From: Aliitabrizicola sp041905595 | GTDB lineage: Bacteria; Pseudomonadota; Alphaproteobacteria; Rhodobacterales; Rhodobacteraceae | Assembly: GCA_041905595.1 (NCBI GenBank) | Contig: JAYRKT010000022.1 | Span: 1-64,000 of the forward strand | Direction of reading: 5' to 3' | DNA length: 64,000 nt | Part shown: positions 51,524 through 59,918 of the stretch, in pieces | How positions within the stretch are numbered: the first letter of the stretch is position 1 | Layout of the letters: each line of letters opens with the position of its first letter | Program-made: the position numbers and the translations under genes | Notes under the pieces: model-generated | Databases searched by the model: none | What the model was told of the DNA's origin: nothing | The model's input: the letters and a program-made list of their open reading frames with translations, nothing else

Positions 51524-52096
51524 TCAATGGATGTCGAATGACCCTTGCGCCACGAACATCGACGGTCGTGCCGGGGCTGTTGCCACCGCGACGAAACTGG
51601 CGCTGACCGCCCCCGTGTTCTGGTTCTGGCCTGTGATTGTGGCCGAGAAATATCCGCCGGGGGCATCGGTCGCATAGGTCGTGCCACCGGCGGTGACGAC
51701 AAGTCTTGTTGCTGGCAGGGGTTCACCGATCGGCCCCCCACCGCCCGCCGCGACCGTGATGGCGAAGTTGGTGATCGTGGGGCAGCTCGCCGTGTTCATG
51801 GCGTCGTTGACGGGGTTCGCGCTGACGACGGTGAACGCGACTTGACCCGGCGCCCCGCTGCTGCGGGATTGCAACGGAGAGGCATGGCTGTCGACGTTCA
51901 GCACGCAGGGCGGGCCATCGAAAATGTCCGACACTTGCCGTTCGCCCCGCCGAACGGCGGCAACAAAGGCCGGGTTGTCTTGAGCGAGCTGGTAATCCGC
52001 CCTCAGGACGTCTTCACTGCAGCCGGCAAGACTGCCAAGGGAAACCAGCGAGGCACAGGCCAGCTTGCCCCTGCGCAGGAACGGAAGCGGGGTCAT
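51524..52096 (-). CDS. Paralogous secreted lipoprotein A, unknown function
   Basis: A 190-residue lipoprotein: signal with lipobox SLAGC, then a soluble domain with a single disulfide-possible pair (PCVLNVD, SCPTITN). It shares a full-length pattern with the next gene: VRRGxRQxSDIFxGxPC, PLQSxxSGxxGQ, SCPTIT, TDxPGGYFxxTITG, ending FxxxATAPAxPSM. No known family is recognised. GAAGGAGG precedes its ATG. It lies within the murD-ftsW interruption. Confidence 0.75.
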   Translation of the reverse strand: MTPLPFLRRGKLACASLVSLGSLAGCSEDVLRADYQLAQDNPAFVAAVRRGERQVSDIFDGPPCVLNVDSHASPLQSRSSGAPGQVAFTVVSANPVNDAMNTASCPTITNFAITVAAGGGGPIGEPLPATRLVVTAGGTTYATDAPGGYFSATITGQNQNTGAVSASFVAVATAPARPSMFVAQGSFDIH

Positions 52097-52322
52097 GGTC
52101 CCTCCTTCGGCGCTATCACTGCATGGCACGATCATATCGCGTGTCCTGCCGAGGCCCAACCGGCGGAATGGCAGCGTGTTCCCGGCAGTGGCGGAAAATC
52201 GCAATCCGGGCACTGCAATCGCGAGGCCCGGATTTCAAGTCGAGGAATTCTATAGGCAACGCTTCGGCTTCCGGCATCCGCGTGCCGGCGAAATCTCGCC
52301 ATCCGGCGGTCACGACCCCACT

Positions 52323-52904
52323 TCAGTTGATGTTGAACGAGCCTTGGGTCACAACCATGGACGGGTTGGCGGGCGCCGTCGCAATCGCCTCGAAGCTCGC
52401 GCTCACTGTATTTGTCGACGCGTTCCGCCCGGTGATCGTGGACTTGAAATAGCCGCCAGGCGAATCCGTCGAGTATCTCGTGCCGTCAACCGTGACAGCC
52501 AGCGCAGTATTCTCGGTGCTGCTGCCGACGGCCAGCACATCGCTTGCACCGCCAACGCCGATCGAAAGTTCCGTGATCGTCGGGCAGGACGGATCGTTTG
52601 TGGCCATATTGGCGGGGTTCGCGGAGTTCACGGAGATGTTGAACCCGGCCTGCCCGAGCGTACCGCTCTTCGTCGACTGAAGTGGCGTCGTCTCGTTGTC
52701 GACGGTCAGCAAGCAGGGCGTGCCAGTAAAGATGTCCGAGATCTGGCGATCGCCTCGGCGCACCTCGGATGCAAAGGCAGAGCTTTTCGGAGCGACTTTG
52801 TAACTGGTCGTCAGAAACTCATCACTGCAACCGCCGAGAATGGTAAGAGCGAAAAGGGAAATGCCGAAACCTGTCCCCCTCCGCAGGCAGGAAAGCGACG
52901 TCAT
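52323..52904 (-). CDS. Paralogous secreted lipoprotein B, unknown function
   Basis: A 193-residue lipoprotein with lipobox ILGGC and the same domain pattern as the gene 227 bases downstream on this strand, clearly a tandem duplicate that has diverged. Conserved cysteines (PCLLTVD, SCPTIT) and the YSTDSPGGYFKSTITG segment are shared. A GAAGGAGGG site precedes the ATG at 52904. Function unknown. Copies are separated by about 230 bases without a gene. Confidence 0.75.
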   Translation of the reverse strand: MTSLSCLRRGTGFGISLFALTILGGCSDEFLTTSYKVAPKSSAFASEVRRGDRQISDIFTGTPCLLTVDNETTPLQSTKSGTLGQAGFNISVNSANPANMATNDPSCPTITELSIGVGGASDVLAVGSSTENTALAVTVDGTRYSTDSPGGYFKSTITGRNASTNTVSASFEAIATAPANPSMVVTQGSFNIN

Positions 52905-52980
52905 AGGGCCCTCCTTCAATCATATCTGCTGCGATATTGGCGAGCATATCACAAGGAACGGTCCGGACGAACTGCGAGGA

Positions 52981-53133
52981 TCAGGCGACCAAGCAGATCC
53001 TCCCCCCTTGCTTGATCGTCTCGACGACGCTGATCTGCTTGATCTTCATCGGATCGCCGATCAGCGTGTTGGCGCAGAAAATGACAAGCTGCGCGAACTT
53101 GCCGGGTTGCAGCGATCCCTTGCTGTCCGCCAA
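52981..53133 (-). pseudogene. Amidohydrolase C-terminal relic
   Basis: A 50-codon remnant reading GSLQPGKFAQLVIF, GDPMKIKQISVVETIKQGG before the stop. This is the recognisable C-terminal composite domain of a YtcJ-like amidohydrolase (compare IGTIQPGKRANLTIL in the intact gene at 37488-39380). An in-frame stop at 53134-53136 and the absence of any metal-binding domain show it is a fragment. It lies directly downstream of murD on the same strand. Confidence 0.65.
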
Positions 53134-53165
53134 TCAGTGAGGAACGCGGCCGGCCGGCGGCGAGA

Positions 53166-54566
53166 TCAATCCGGCAGCCCCTTTACCCGCGCCATGAAAT
53201 CCTCGCCGCGTTTCTCGAAGTTCGGATACTGGTCGAAACTCGCCGCTGCCGGGGCGAGCAGCACGACCTCGCCCGGCTGCGCCTCTTCGGCCGCCCGCAT
53301 CACGGCGCGCTCCATCGTCTCGCAGATCTCATGCGGGGTGTCGCCGATCTGGAGCGCGAAGTCGCGCGCCGAATGGCCGATCAGGTAGGCTTTCACCACC
53401 GAGTTCAGATGCGGCTCGAGTGCGGCGATGCCCCCGTCCTTGCCCAGCCCGCCGGCGATCCAGCGGATCTTCGGGAACGCCTGAAGCGCCTTGGCCGCGC
53501 TGTCCACGTTGGTCGCCTTGCTGTCGTTGATGAAACGGACGCCGCCCCGCTCGCCCACAAGCTGGCTGCGATGCGGCAGGCCCGCGAAGGAGTGGAAGGC
53601 CTGCTCGATCAGTTTCGGCGCCACGCCGAGCGCCCGCGTCGCCGCATAGGCCGCGCAGGCGTTCTGATGGTTGTGGGCGCCCGGAAGGCCTTGTACCTCG
53701 CGCAGGTCGATCGAGGCGACCTGCCGGCCCTTGCGCCATTCGGCAAGGAAACCCTTGCGGGCAAAGACCGACCAACCGTGATCGTCTAGCTTCTGGCCCG
53801 AGGAAATGCGGATCACCCGGTCATCCTCGGGACCTTCGGACATCTGGTTGGCCAAGAACCGGCCCTCAAGTTCATCGACGCCAATGACGGCACGATCCGG
53901 CCCGCCCTCGGCAAAGAGCCGACGCTTGGCGGCAAAGTAGCCGCCCATGCCGTTGTGCCGGTCGAGATGGTCAGGCGACAGGTTGGTGAAGACTGCAATA
54001 TCCGGGGTCAGCGCGCGGGCAAGGTCGGTCTGGTAGCTCGACAGCTCCAGCACGACCACCTCGCTATCCTGCGCCGGGTCGATGTCGAGCACGCCGCGCC
54101 CGATGTTGCCGGCCATCTGCGTCGGCCGGCCGGCAACCTGAAGGATGTGGTGGATCAGCGCCGTCGTCGTCGACTTGCCGTTCGACCCTGTCACGCAGAC
54201 CACGCGCGGCGCCTGATCGAAGTTATCCCAGGCCTTCGTTGCGAAAGAGCGGAAGAACAGCCCGATGTCGTTGTCGACCGGAATTCCCCGCTCCAGCGCC
54301 AGGGCGATCACCTTGTTGGGTTGCGGATAGAGATGCGGGATGCCGGGCGAGACGACCAGCGCGGCAAGGCTGTCGATCACGCCGCCCCGGGCCAGGTCGA
54401 CAGGGGTGAAACCTTCGGCCTCGGCCTTGGCGCGGGCTTCGGGGCTGTCGTCCCAGACCACCGGCTCGGCTCCGCCGGCAATCAGGGCGCGCGCCGTCGC
54501 AAGGCCGGATCGCCCGAGCCCCAGAACGCCGACCTTCCGTCCCTCATAGCCCTTGACCGGAATCAT
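53166..54566 (-). CDS. murD: UDP-MurNAc-L-alanine-D-glutamate ligase
   Basis: A 466-residue cytoplasmic ligase adding D-Glu. The N-terminal GVLGLGRSGLATARAL binds nucleotide, the P-loop is VTGSNGKSTTTAL, and NLSPDHLDRH with INDSKATN marks the active site. Complete. GGGAGGGC precedes its ATG. It is separated from both mraY (5.3 kb away) and ftsW (4 kb away), unlike the compact order in relatives. Confidence 0.95.
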   Translation of the reverse strand: MIPVKGYEGRKVGVLGLGRSGLATARALIAGGAEPVVWDDSPEARAKAEAEGFTPVDLARGGVIDSLAALVVSPGIPHLYPQPNKVIALALERGIPVDNDIGLFFRSFATKAWDNFDQAPRVVCVTGSNGKSTTTALIHHILQVAGRPTQMAGNIGRGVLDIDPAQDSEVVVLELSSYQTDLARALTPDIAVFTNLSPDHLDRHNGMGGYFAAKRRLFAEGGPDRAVIGVDELEGRFLANQMSEGPEDDRVIRISSGQKLDDHGWSVFARKGFLAEWRKGRQVASIDLREVQGLPGAHNHQNACAAYAATRALGVAPKLIEQAFHSFAGLPHRSQLVGERGGVRFINDSKATNVDSAAKALQAFPKIRWIAGGLGKDGGIAALEPHLNSVVKAYLIGHSARDFALQIGDTPHEICETMERAVMRAAEEAQPGEVVLLAPAAASFDQYPNFEKRGEDFMARVKGLPD

Positions 54567-54634
54567 CTGCCGCCCTCCCTGCCGTTCCGGCGCAGAATGG
54601 GGAGGGCGGCGGCGGGCCGCAAGGGCGGCCGGTA

Positions 54635-56059
54635 TCAGCCTGCCGGCGGGATGTTCTGGTTCATCCGGAAGACGTTTTGCGGATCGTAGCGGCGCTTGAC
54701 CTCTTGCAGCCGTGCATAGGTCGTCGCGCCAAAGGCATCGCGCACCAGAGTGTCGCCCTCACCAAGGCCGGGGAAATTGAGGTACATCCGCCCGGTCGAA
54801 TGGGCCTGCATCGCCGACCAGGCGGACCGGACCCAGCCGATGTTAGCCTCGTCCCCGTCGGCCCCCTGCCAGATCGCGTCGAGGCTGAACATGAAGGGCA
54901 TGGACCGGTCGCCGAAGGCGGTCGCGTCCGCCGCAATGCGCTGCACAGCGCCGCCGAACTTCCAGACAGAGGCGAAGGTCATCTCGGAGGGCCGGCGGGA
55001 CAGGTGCCCGAGGATGTCGGCGATCACAGGATCATCGAGGCGCTTCAGATAGGTCGATTTCCAGTAGCAGCGGTCCCTGCCCTTCGGGAATATCCCGTCG
55101 TAGAGCGTCTGTATCGTCGCATATGGCATCGCCCCGCTGAAATCGGTCAGCATCGGGCCGAAGCCACGCAAGGGGGCCGTCACCCGTTCCCCTTCCTCTG
55201 CCGGGCCATCGTATACATGGGCCAGCGCCACTACGCGGCGGCCCCAGATGTCTTCCGGATAGGCCGGATCTTCGGGGATGGTCGAGAATTCCGCCAGCCC
55301 GCTCAGTTCGTCCGGCGCAGTCGCCATGAAATCCCGCCAAAGCGGCAGGATCTCGGCGGCGCGCTCCTCGGCATAGATGGGGGCGCAGAAAAAGACCTCG
55401 GGCGCGATCGGGTGCAGGCGGAATTCGAAATTCACGACCACACCGAAATTGCCCCCGCCGCCGCGAAGGGCCCAGAGGAGGTCAGGGTTCTCGGTTTCGC
55501 TGGCATGGATCAGCCTGCCCTCGGCGTCGATCAGGTCGGCGGCCATCAGGTTGTCACAGGCCAGACCATGCGTGCCGCGCAGCCAGCCGATGCCGCCCGA
55601 CAGCGTCAGACCGGCCACCCCGGTCGCCGAAATCAGCCCGCCCGGCGTCGCCCGGCCAAAGGGCGTCGTCGCCCGGTCGACCGCCGCCCAGGTCGCACCG
55701 CCTTCAACCCAGGCCCGATCGAGCGCGGGGCTGACGCGGACGCCGTCCATCAAGGACAGGTCGATCATCAGGCCGCCCTCGCAGACGGCATAGCCTGCCA
55801 CGTTGTGCCCGCCGCTTCGCATGGCGATCGCCAGACCCTGCGCCCGCGCGAAGCGAACGCTGGCCGAGACATCCGCCGCATTCACGCAGCGGGCGATAAG
55901 CGAAGGCCGCCGGTCGATCATCGCATTCCAGATCACGCGAGTCTCGTCATAAGCCTCGCTGGCAGGATCAAGCACCTCGCCCCGCATTTCGGCGCGGAAC
56001 GCCTCCACCGCTGCTGGATCAATCGCGCGGGCCGCGGGTCTTGCTTCATGCTTTGTCAT
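54635..56059 (-). CDS. BBE-type FAD-linked oxidoreductase
   Basis: A 474-residue flavoprotein of the berberine-bridge-enzyme-like (PCMH plus BBE) family. The FAD-binding part has RSGGHNVAGYAV with the histidine that covalently carries FAD, and ATGVAGLTLSGGIGWLRGTHG; the C-terminal BBE motif is RYDPQNVFRMNQNI. The second covalent Cys position reads LSGGIG, so attachment is probably through His only. GGGAGG before ATG. It is divergent from a GlxA-type regulator. Likely oxidises a sugar or alcohol; substrate unknown. Confidence 0.88.
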   Translation of the reverse strand: MTKHEARPAARAIDPAAVEAFRAEMRGEVLDPASEAYDETRVIWNAMIDRRPSLIARCVNAADVSASVRFARAQGLAIAMRSGGHNVAGYAVCEGGLMIDLSLMDGVRVSPALDRAWVEGGATWAAVDRATTPFGRATPGGLISATGVAGLTLSGGIGWLRGTHGLACDNLMAADLIDAEGRLIHASETENPDLLWALRGGGGNFGVVVNFEFRLHPIAPEVFFCAPIYAEERAAEILPLWRDFMATAPDELSGLAEFSTIPEDPAYPEDIWGRRVVALAHVYDGPAEEGERVTAPLRGFGPMLTDFSGAMPYATIQTLYDGIFPKGRDRCYWKSTYLKRLDDPVIADILGHLSRRPSEMTFASVWKFGGAVQRIAADATAFGDRSMPFMFSLDAIWQGADGDEANIGWVRSAWSAMQAHSTGRMYLNFPGLGEGDTLVRDAFGATTYARLQEVKRRYDPQNVFRMNQNIPPAG

Positions 56060-56148
56060 GACGTGCCTCCCTCATTGATGTAGAAAGGCTAGGTCGGATC
56101 GGCGGATGATCCCAAAGCCGATCCTGCAGGAAAGCGGTCATTTCTGCC

Positions 56149-57183
56149 ATGCCGGACGAACAGGGACGCATTCTCGTGGCCATCCTGGCCGTTCCCGAGG
56201 TGACCGCCTCGGCCCTTTACGGCATGTTCGACCTCTTCTCATCTCCCGGGCGCGACTTCAGCTTCGTGACAAAGGGCCAGGCCGGCGATCAGCGGATGCG
56301 GCCCTTCATCGTGGCGCGGACCCGCGAGCAGTTCCTTGCCGCGAACGGCATCCCGGTGCAGCCGGAATTCGACTTCGACAATGCGCCGAAACCCGACATC
56401 GTCTGCATCCCTGATTTCTTTGTCGATCCCGGTGCAAGTGTCGCTGGCCAATTTGCGCCAGAGGCAGCCTGGCTCGCCCGCGTGCATCAGGGCGGCGGGA
56501 TGCTGGCCAGCGCCTGCTCCGGGGCGGTCTTGCTGGGCGAGGCGGGGCTGCTCGACGGGCTGGATGCGACGATCCATTGGGCCTATGTCTCGACCCTGAC
56601 CAACAACTATTCCGGGGTGCGGGTGCGGCAGAACCAGACGCTGGTCCTGACCGGCGAGGCGCAGCGGATCGTCATGGCCGGGGGCGGGACCAGCTGGCAG
56701 GATCTCGCGCTTTACCTGATCGCCCGCCATGTCGGTCTGCAGGAGGCAATCGAGGTCGCGCGCGTCTACCTGCTGCAATGGCACGATATTGGCCAGATGC
56801 CCTTCGCTGCGCCAGTGAATTTTCGCCAGAACGACGATGCCGCCATCCGCAAGAGCCAGGATTGGGTGGCCGCGAATTACGGCCAGCCCGCGCCCGTCGC
56901 CGCGATGATCGAGCAATCGGGCCTGCCAGAGCGGTCCTTCATGCGCCGCTTCCGCGTGGCGACGGGCATGACGCCGCTCGACTATGTCCATGCCCACCGG
57001 CTGGAAGAGGCGAAGCAGATGCTCGAACGCAGCGACCTGCCGGTCGAGGCCATCGCCGAGGAAGTGGGCTACGAGGACCCGAGCTTTTTCGGGCGGCTGT
57101 TCCGACGGCGGGTCGGGCTCACCCCCACGCAATACCGGATGCGCTTCGGGGCCTTGCGGCGGGCGCTGTCCCTTCAGGCCTGA
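56149..57183 (+). CDS. GlxA-family regulator (DJ-1/AraC)
   Basis: A 344-residue regulator with an N-terminal DJ-1/PfpI-like domain (1 to about 200, nucleophile-elbow-like ASACSGAVLLGEAG) and a C-terminal AraC helix-turn-helix pair (MIEQSGLPERSFMRRFRVAT, AIAEEVGYEDPSFFGRLFRR). GlxA-type proteins often control amine, choline or amidase genes. It is divergent from the BBE-type oxidase and convergent with an SDR. Confidence 0.9.
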   Translation: MPDEQGRILVAILAVPEVTASALYGMFDLFSSPGRDFSFVTKGQAGDQRMRPFIVARTREQFLAANGIPVQPEFDFDNAPKPDIVCIPDFFVDPGASVAGQFAPEAAWLARVHQGGGMLASACSGAVLLGEAGLLDGLDATIHWAYVSTLTNNYSGVRVRQNQTLVLTGEAQRIVMAGGGTSWQDLALYLIARHVGLQEAIEVARVYLLQWHDIGQMPFAAPVNFRQNDDAAIRKSQDWVAANYGQPAPVAAMIEQSGLPERSFMRRFRVATGMTPLDYVHAHRLEEAKQMLERSDLPVEAIAEEVGYEDPSFFGRLFRRRVGLTPTQYRMRFGALRRALSLQA

Positions 57184-57189
57184 CCTACG

Positions 57190-57861
57190 TTACCAGCCCA
57201 CTGGTTCACGCCTGCGGAAGAAGCCGCCGGTCGGCCCATCCTCGGGCAGAAGCGCAAGCCAGAGAGCAGTCTCCGCGCCTTGTTCCGGGCTGAGGGGCGC
57301 GGAGGCGCCGCCCATGCGGGTCTTGACCCAACCCGGATCGCAGGCATTGATCTTGACCCCCGGTGGCAGGTCACGCGGCAGGGCCTTGGTCAGTGCGTTC
57401 AGTGCAGCCTTGGCCACGCCATATGCCCCAGGCCCGCCGAGCCCCTGTGTGAAGCTGCCCCAGCCCGAGGACAAGTTGACGATCCGGCCCCACCCCGTCT
57501 CGCGCCAGTGCGGAACATTGAGCCGGATCAGGTCGAGGGGGGCCGCTACCATCACTTCCATCGCTTCGGCGAAATCACTCTTCGGCGACAGGAGCGAGTC
57601 GTGGTTCAGAATGCCGGCGTTGTTGACGAGGATGTCGAAGCCCCCTGCCTGCACGATCGCGTCGAAACAGCTGTCGGGCTCGGTCAGGTCGATCCGCGCG
57701 AAGGCCGTCCCAAGCTCTGCCGCTGCCTGCCGCCCGTCCTCTTCCGACCTGGCGCCAATCGTCACCCGGCAGCCTTTCGCCTTCAGACCGGCCGCGATGG
57801 CACGGCCAAGACCCCTATTGCCCCCGGTGACAAAGGCGGTCGGATGTAGGGGACGTGTCAT
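57190..57861 (-). CDS. SDR-family carbonyl reductase-like protein
   Basis: A 223-residue short-chain dehydrogenase. TGGNRGLG for the nucleotide, DILVNNAG, Ser in NLSSGWG, and catalytic YGVAK are intact; the Arg after GAR in strand 2 favours NADP. It resembles carbonyl-reductase-like SDRs (TGGNRGLGRAIA). The start at 57861 gives the family N-terminus; the open frame extends upstream without homology. It is separated by 82 bases from the aminotransferase gene on the same strand. Confidence 0.87.
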   Translation of the reverse strand: MTRPLHPTAFVTGGNRGLGRAIAAGLKAKGCRVTIGARSEEDGRQAAAELGTAFARIDLTEPDSCFDAIVQAGGFDILVNNAGILNHDSLLSPKSDFAEAMEVMVAAPLDLIRLNVPHWRETGWGRIVNLSSGWGSFTQGLGGPGAYGVAKAALNALTKALPRDLPPGVKINACDPGWVKTRMGGASAPLSPEQGAETALWLALLPEDGPTGGFFRRREPVGW

Positions 57862-57943
57862 GGGAAAGCTCCAGTTTCGTGAAGGGGCAAGGATGGGCCG
57901 GCCCGGCCGCGACGGCAAGTCGGGGGCAGCCTTGCGGGAGACG

Positions 57944-59221
57944 TCAGGGGGACACGGCCCGGGCCGCACCCTCGAAGATCCCAAGCGCCCGGTCCAGATC
58001 CCCGACCGAAATCACGAGCGGCGGTGTAAGCGTGGCCGTCGCGCCATTCGACAGCTTGAAATTGAGTCCGGCCTCAAGCGCCATTGCGCGGATCCGGTCC
58101 GCTCGAGCGGCATCCGGACGGCCCGCCGCATCGGTGACCTCGATCCCGAGGAGCAAGCCGCGGCCGCGGGCGTGGCGCAGGCCGAAGACAGGCCCCTCCA
58201 GTGCCCGCAGCCGGTTCAGCGCCCCTGCCCCCATTTCTGCCGAACGGTCGGCCAGACCCTCTTCGGCGATCACTCGCAGGACTTCGAGACCGACGCGAGT
58301 TGTGACGGGATTCTTCTCGTGTGTGAAATGACCGATGGACCACGGCGCGGCCCGATCCAGATCGCGCCGCGCGATGACCGCCGCGAGGGGCAGGACCGCC
58401 CCGCCAAGCGCCTTTCCCAGCACAAGGACATCGGGCACCACGCCCTCATGCGCAGAGGCGAACATGCGGCCGGTCTTGCCCAGACCCGTCGGAACCTCGT
58501 CGAAGATCAGGAGCGTCCCGGTCTCGTCGCAGGCGCGGCGGACTTCGGACCAGAAGCCCGCAGGCGGGATCAGCGGCCAGGACCGCATCGGTTCCGCCAC
58601 GACTGCCGCCACATCTCCCTCGCGCCGCAGGATGTCGGTGATCGCCCGCGCACAGGCGAGGCCACAGGCGGCGGGGCCAGGATGATTGTAGGGGCAGGCA
58701 AGGCAGTCATACTGCGCGACATGCTCGGCACCGGTCGGCAGGGGGCCAGTCGCCCGGTTCCGCCAAGCCGGATCGCCCCCGACCGCCGCCGCACCAAAGC
58801 CCGTGCCGTGGTATGAGCCCCAGAACGAGACCGTCTTCCACCGCCCGGTCACGGCGCGGGCCAGTCGCAAGGCCGTCTCGACCGCGTCCGACCCCGAGGG
58901 CAGGAACAGCGAGCGGCCCAGATCGCCCGGGGCGATGCGGGCCAGTTCCTCGGCAAGCTCTGTCGCCGGTTCGCAGGCGAAGCGGCGCGGCGCGAAGGTC
59001 AGTTGGTCAAGTTGCTCGCGGATCGCGGCCAGGATGCGCGGATGGGCATAGCCGAGGTGATGCGCCGAGTTGCCATGGAAATCCATGAAACGTCGGCCGG
59101 CATGATCCTCTATCCAGATCCCCTCGGCGCGCCGGACGCTTGAGGTGCAGGGCGAGGACAGATCCTGGCTCAGAAAGACCGCCGCATCGCGCGCAATGAG
59201 CGGGGCGGTCCGGTCGGTCAT
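57944..59221 (-). CDS. Class III aminotransferase-fold protein, PbfA-like
   Basis: A 425-residue PLP enzyme of the class III fold. PLP lysine lies in VLGKALGGAVLPLA, the Asp in IFDEVPTGLGKTG. The N-terminus (FLSQDLSSPC, HGNSAHHLGYAHPRI) and the segment GHFTHEKNPV match the family I know as PbfA, a lyase of (R)-1-hydroxy-2-aminoethylphosphonate rather than a transaminase. No other phosphonate genes are nearby, so that reaction is a hypothesis. A Cys-containing loop (YDCLACPYN) is distinctive. Three bases separate the exporter stop and this start on the same strand. Confidence 0.8.
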   Translation of the reverse strand: MTDRTAPLIARDAAVFLSQDLSSPCTSSVRRAEGIWIEDHAGRRFMDFHGNSAHHLGYAHPRILAAIREQLDQLTFAPRRFACEPATELAEELARIAPGDLGRSLFLPSGSDAVETALRLARAVTGRWKTVSFWGSYHGTGFGAAAVGGDPAWRNRATGPLPTGAEHVAQYDCLACPYNHPGPAACGLACARAITDILRREGDVAAVVAEPMRSWPLIPPAGFWSEVRRACDETGTLLIFDEVPTGLGKTGRMFASAHEGVVPDVLVLGKALGGAVLPLAAVIARRDLDRAAPWSIGHFTHEKNPVTTRVGLEVLRVIAEEGLADRSAEMGAGALNRLRALEGPVFGLRHARGRGLLLGIEVTDAAGRPDAARADRIRAMALEAGLNFKLSNGATATLTPPLVISVGDLDRALGIFEGAARAVSP

Positions 59222-59224
59222 GAC

Positions 59225-59857
59225 TCAGGCTCTTTGCGTTGCCACGTGCAGGCCGAGACCGACAAGGATCATGCCGCCCGTGCGTTGCATCCACTTCGCC
59301 AGGCGCGTCGACCGGGCCAGACGCCCGGCCACTGCCGAGGCGGCGAATATGGCCACAAGGTCCATCGCGCTGAACATCAGGCAGGCGACAACCCCCAGCA
59401 GAAGAAGTTGCGACCAGACCGGCAACAGGGCGGCTGGATCGGCGAACTGCGGCAGGAAGGCCACGTAGAACAAAGCCGTCTTGGGGTTCAGAAGCTCGAC
59501 CATGACGCTTTGCCGGAACGCCTTGCCCGCTGACATGGAGGGCAATCCGGTGGGCAACGCGCCCAGACCTTCGCGGCTGCGGATCATTCCGATCCCCAGC
59601 CAGACCAGATAGCCTGCGCCAATCAGCTTGACCGCGAAGTAGATGGTCGGAACCGCATGGAACAGCACCGACAGGCCGGCGGCGGCGGCGATGACATGGA
59701 CACAGCAGCCAAGAAGAATGCCGAACGCGGCGCCAAGTCCCGCGCGGCGACCGCCCGCGATTGTCCGCGCCGCAGTATAGAGCATCGCTGGGCCAGGCAT
59801 CAGGGCGAAGATCGCGGTCGCCAGCAGGAAAGCCAGTAAGGTATCGCTCGATGCCAT
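59225..59857 (-). CDS. LysE/RhtB-family exporter
   Basis: A 210-residue inner-membrane protein with about six hydrophobic helices. The RhtB signature PGPAMLYTAARTIAGGRRAG is near the N-terminus, and a second half with NPKTALFYVAFLPQF is typical. These proteins export amino acids or derivatives. It forms a probable operon with the PbfA-like gene, so it may export its substrate or product. GGGGGTAGGA precedes the ATG. Confidence 0.9.
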   Translation of the reverse strand: MASSDTLLAFLLATAIFALMPGPAMLYTAARTIAGGRRAGLGAAFGILLGCCVHVIAAAAGLSVLFHAVPTIYFAVKLIGAGYLVWLGIGMIRSREGLGALPTGLPSMSAGKAFRQSVMVELLNPKTALFYVAFLPQFADPAALLPVWSQLLLLGVVACLMFSAMDLVAIFAASAVAGRLARSTRLAKWMQRTGGMILVGLGLHVATQRA

Positions 59858-59918
59858 TCCTACCCCCGAGTTCAGTCCGGGGACAGTTGCACAGGCCGAC
59901 CGCTTACGCCAGCCGTTC

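Noticed and set aside
52937..53140. Plus-strand frame antisense to the amidohydrolase relic
   Set aside because: The minus strand in this interval carries recognisable amidohydrolase C-terminal sequence, so the plus frame is a shadow.
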